From positions 1-5,615 of the forward strand of contig CAITQY010000770.1 of the NCBI GenBank assembly GCA_903894655.1: a stretch of 5,615 nucleotides of DNA, given 5' to 3'. Below are positions 4,929 through 5,615 of the stretch, one piece after another. Both the position numbers and the translations under genes were made by a program. A model generated the notes under the pieces. That model did no database searches, was not told the DNA's origin, and saw nothing but the letters and a program-made list of their open reading frames with translations. Within the stretch, counting starts at the first letter, position 1, and each line of letters starts with the position of its first letter. Source of the stretch: an uncultured Gemmatimonadota bacterium (GTDB lineage: Bacteria; Gemmatimonadota; Gemmatimonadetes; Gemmatimonadales; Gemmatimonadaceae).

Positions 4929-5615
4929 GAGGCGCTGACCGACGGATACACCCGCCCGGATGGGCCGAAGTGCACGAGCCCGTCGATTTCGAGCGCGCTC
5001 AAGACGGCCGCCGCTTCCCGTGGACGCAGGCGGGCAACGGCCGCGACCTGCTCGAGATCACGGGCTCCCTGCTGCAGGGCATCCCAGCACCGCGCGGCAT
5101 CGCCATCGAGGGCGACATGCGTGGACACTGACCGATCGATGCGCAGCAATGCCAACACATCATCGACCGCGAGGATAGGCTCGGCGTGCATCTTGAGCAG
5201 CGCGTTGCTGCCCAGCGACGAGGCCTGGTCGATGGCATTCGGCACGCACGCCACGGTGCGGTTCAGTTCGAGCGCGTGATCCGCGGTGATCAGGGCACCG
5301 CTTCCCTTTCCGGCTTCAACGACGATGGTGAGGTCGGCCAATGCCGCGATGATGCGATTGCGACGGGGGAATGTCCCACCGTGCCCCGTATCACCCGGTA
5401 TCTGCTCCGTCAGCAGCAGCCCGTCGCGCGCGATACGCTCCTGCAGGGTGCGATGCGAGCGCGGGTAGTGCACGTCGAGGCCCGTCCCAAGGACGGCGAC
5501 CGTACGTCCGCCCGCGGCCAACGCCGCCTCGTGTGCCGCGCCGTCGATCCCACGCGCCAAGCCGCTGACGATCGTGACACCAGCGCGGGCGCAGGCCGTC
5601 GCGATGGCGCGCGCC
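4925..5615 (-). CDS. dprA: DNA-processing protein DprA (Smf), N-terminus outside window
   Basis: The visible part is 229 residues ending in a TGA stop; the gene's beginning lies beyond the window edge. DprA binds incoming single-stranded DNA in the cytoplasm and loads RecA during natural transformation. The Rossmann-like core is clear: SGLARGID at fragment residues 17-24, GTGLDVHYP near 41-50, FPRRNRII at 82-89, and VVEAGKGSGALITA at 98-111. A C-terminal segment (about 175-229, with REAAAVLSALEIDGLV) fits the winged-helix domain found at the end of many DprA proteins. The region that usually reads PG...S.G.N.LI..GA is here PNAIDQASSLGSNALLKMHA, so the PG glycine and the later GA glycine are replaced. 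The TTG codon at about 5560 is internal, because family homology (ARAIATACARAGVTIVSG) continues upstream of it to the edge. The stop overlaps the hemW start by 4 nt. The family call is firm; involvement in competence is inferred from the family only. Confidence 0.93.
   Translation of the reverse strand, partial: ARAIATACARAGVTIVSGLARGIDGAAHEAALAAGGRTVAVLGTGLDVHYPRSHRTLQERIARDGLLLTEQIPGDTGHGGTFPRRNRIIAALADLTIVVEAGKGSGALITADHALELNRTVACVPNAIDQASSLGSNALLKMHAEPILAVDDVLALLRIDRSVSTHVALDGDAARCWDALQQGARDLEQVAAVARLRPREAAAVLSALEIDGLVHFGPSGRVYPSVSAS

Noticed and set aside
4925..5615. A competence or defence island around dprA
   Set aside because: The neighbours are housekeeping genes in a conserved order, with no transformation pilus, nuclease or mobile genes, so no special system can be claimed from this window.

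Overview
The window is a compact, GC-rich bacterial chromosomal segment in which every supported gene lies on the minus strand. In transcription order (high to low coordinates) they are: dprA (3' part only), hemW, hrcA, dnaJ, prmA and rsmE (5' part only). There is no sign of mobile DNA, CRISPR or RNA genes. The genes are packed: dprA/hemW overlap by 4 nt, hemW/hrcA are 10 nt apart, dnaJ/prmA overlap by 8 nt and prmA/rsmE by 28 nt. The only real non-coding stretch is the 151 nt between hrcA and dnaJ. Three of the five visible starts are GTG.

The order hemW-hrcA-...-dnaJ-prmA-rsmE is the one known from the Firmicute hrcA heat-shock operon, but grpE and dnaK, which normally sit between hrcA and dnaJ, are absent. 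The protein sequences and base composition do not look like Firmicutes. They suggest a high-GC environmental lineage, and my best guess is Gemmatimonadota or a relative. That is an impression from protein style, not a demonstrated assignment.

Functionally the segment joins a DNA-uptake/recombination mediator (DprA), a radical-SAM-family heme chaperone (HemW), the heat-shock repressor (HrcA), the Hsp40 co-chaperone (DnaJ) and two methyltransferases of the translation machinery (PrmA for ribosomal protein L11, RsmE for 16S rRNA). HrcA and DnaJ form the proteostasis core. PrmA and RsmE are conserved followers whose starts are embedded in the preceding gene behind strong Shine-Dalgarno sequences, which suggests translational coupling. 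hemW, hrcA and dnaJ lack a clear Shine-Dalgarno.

This is mostly an ordinary housekeeping region, and I see no convincing new biological system. The points worth a second look are the missing grpE-dnaK, the structured 151-nt hrcA-dnaJ spacer, and unusual residues at otherwise conserved positions in RsmE, HemW, DprA and PrmA.
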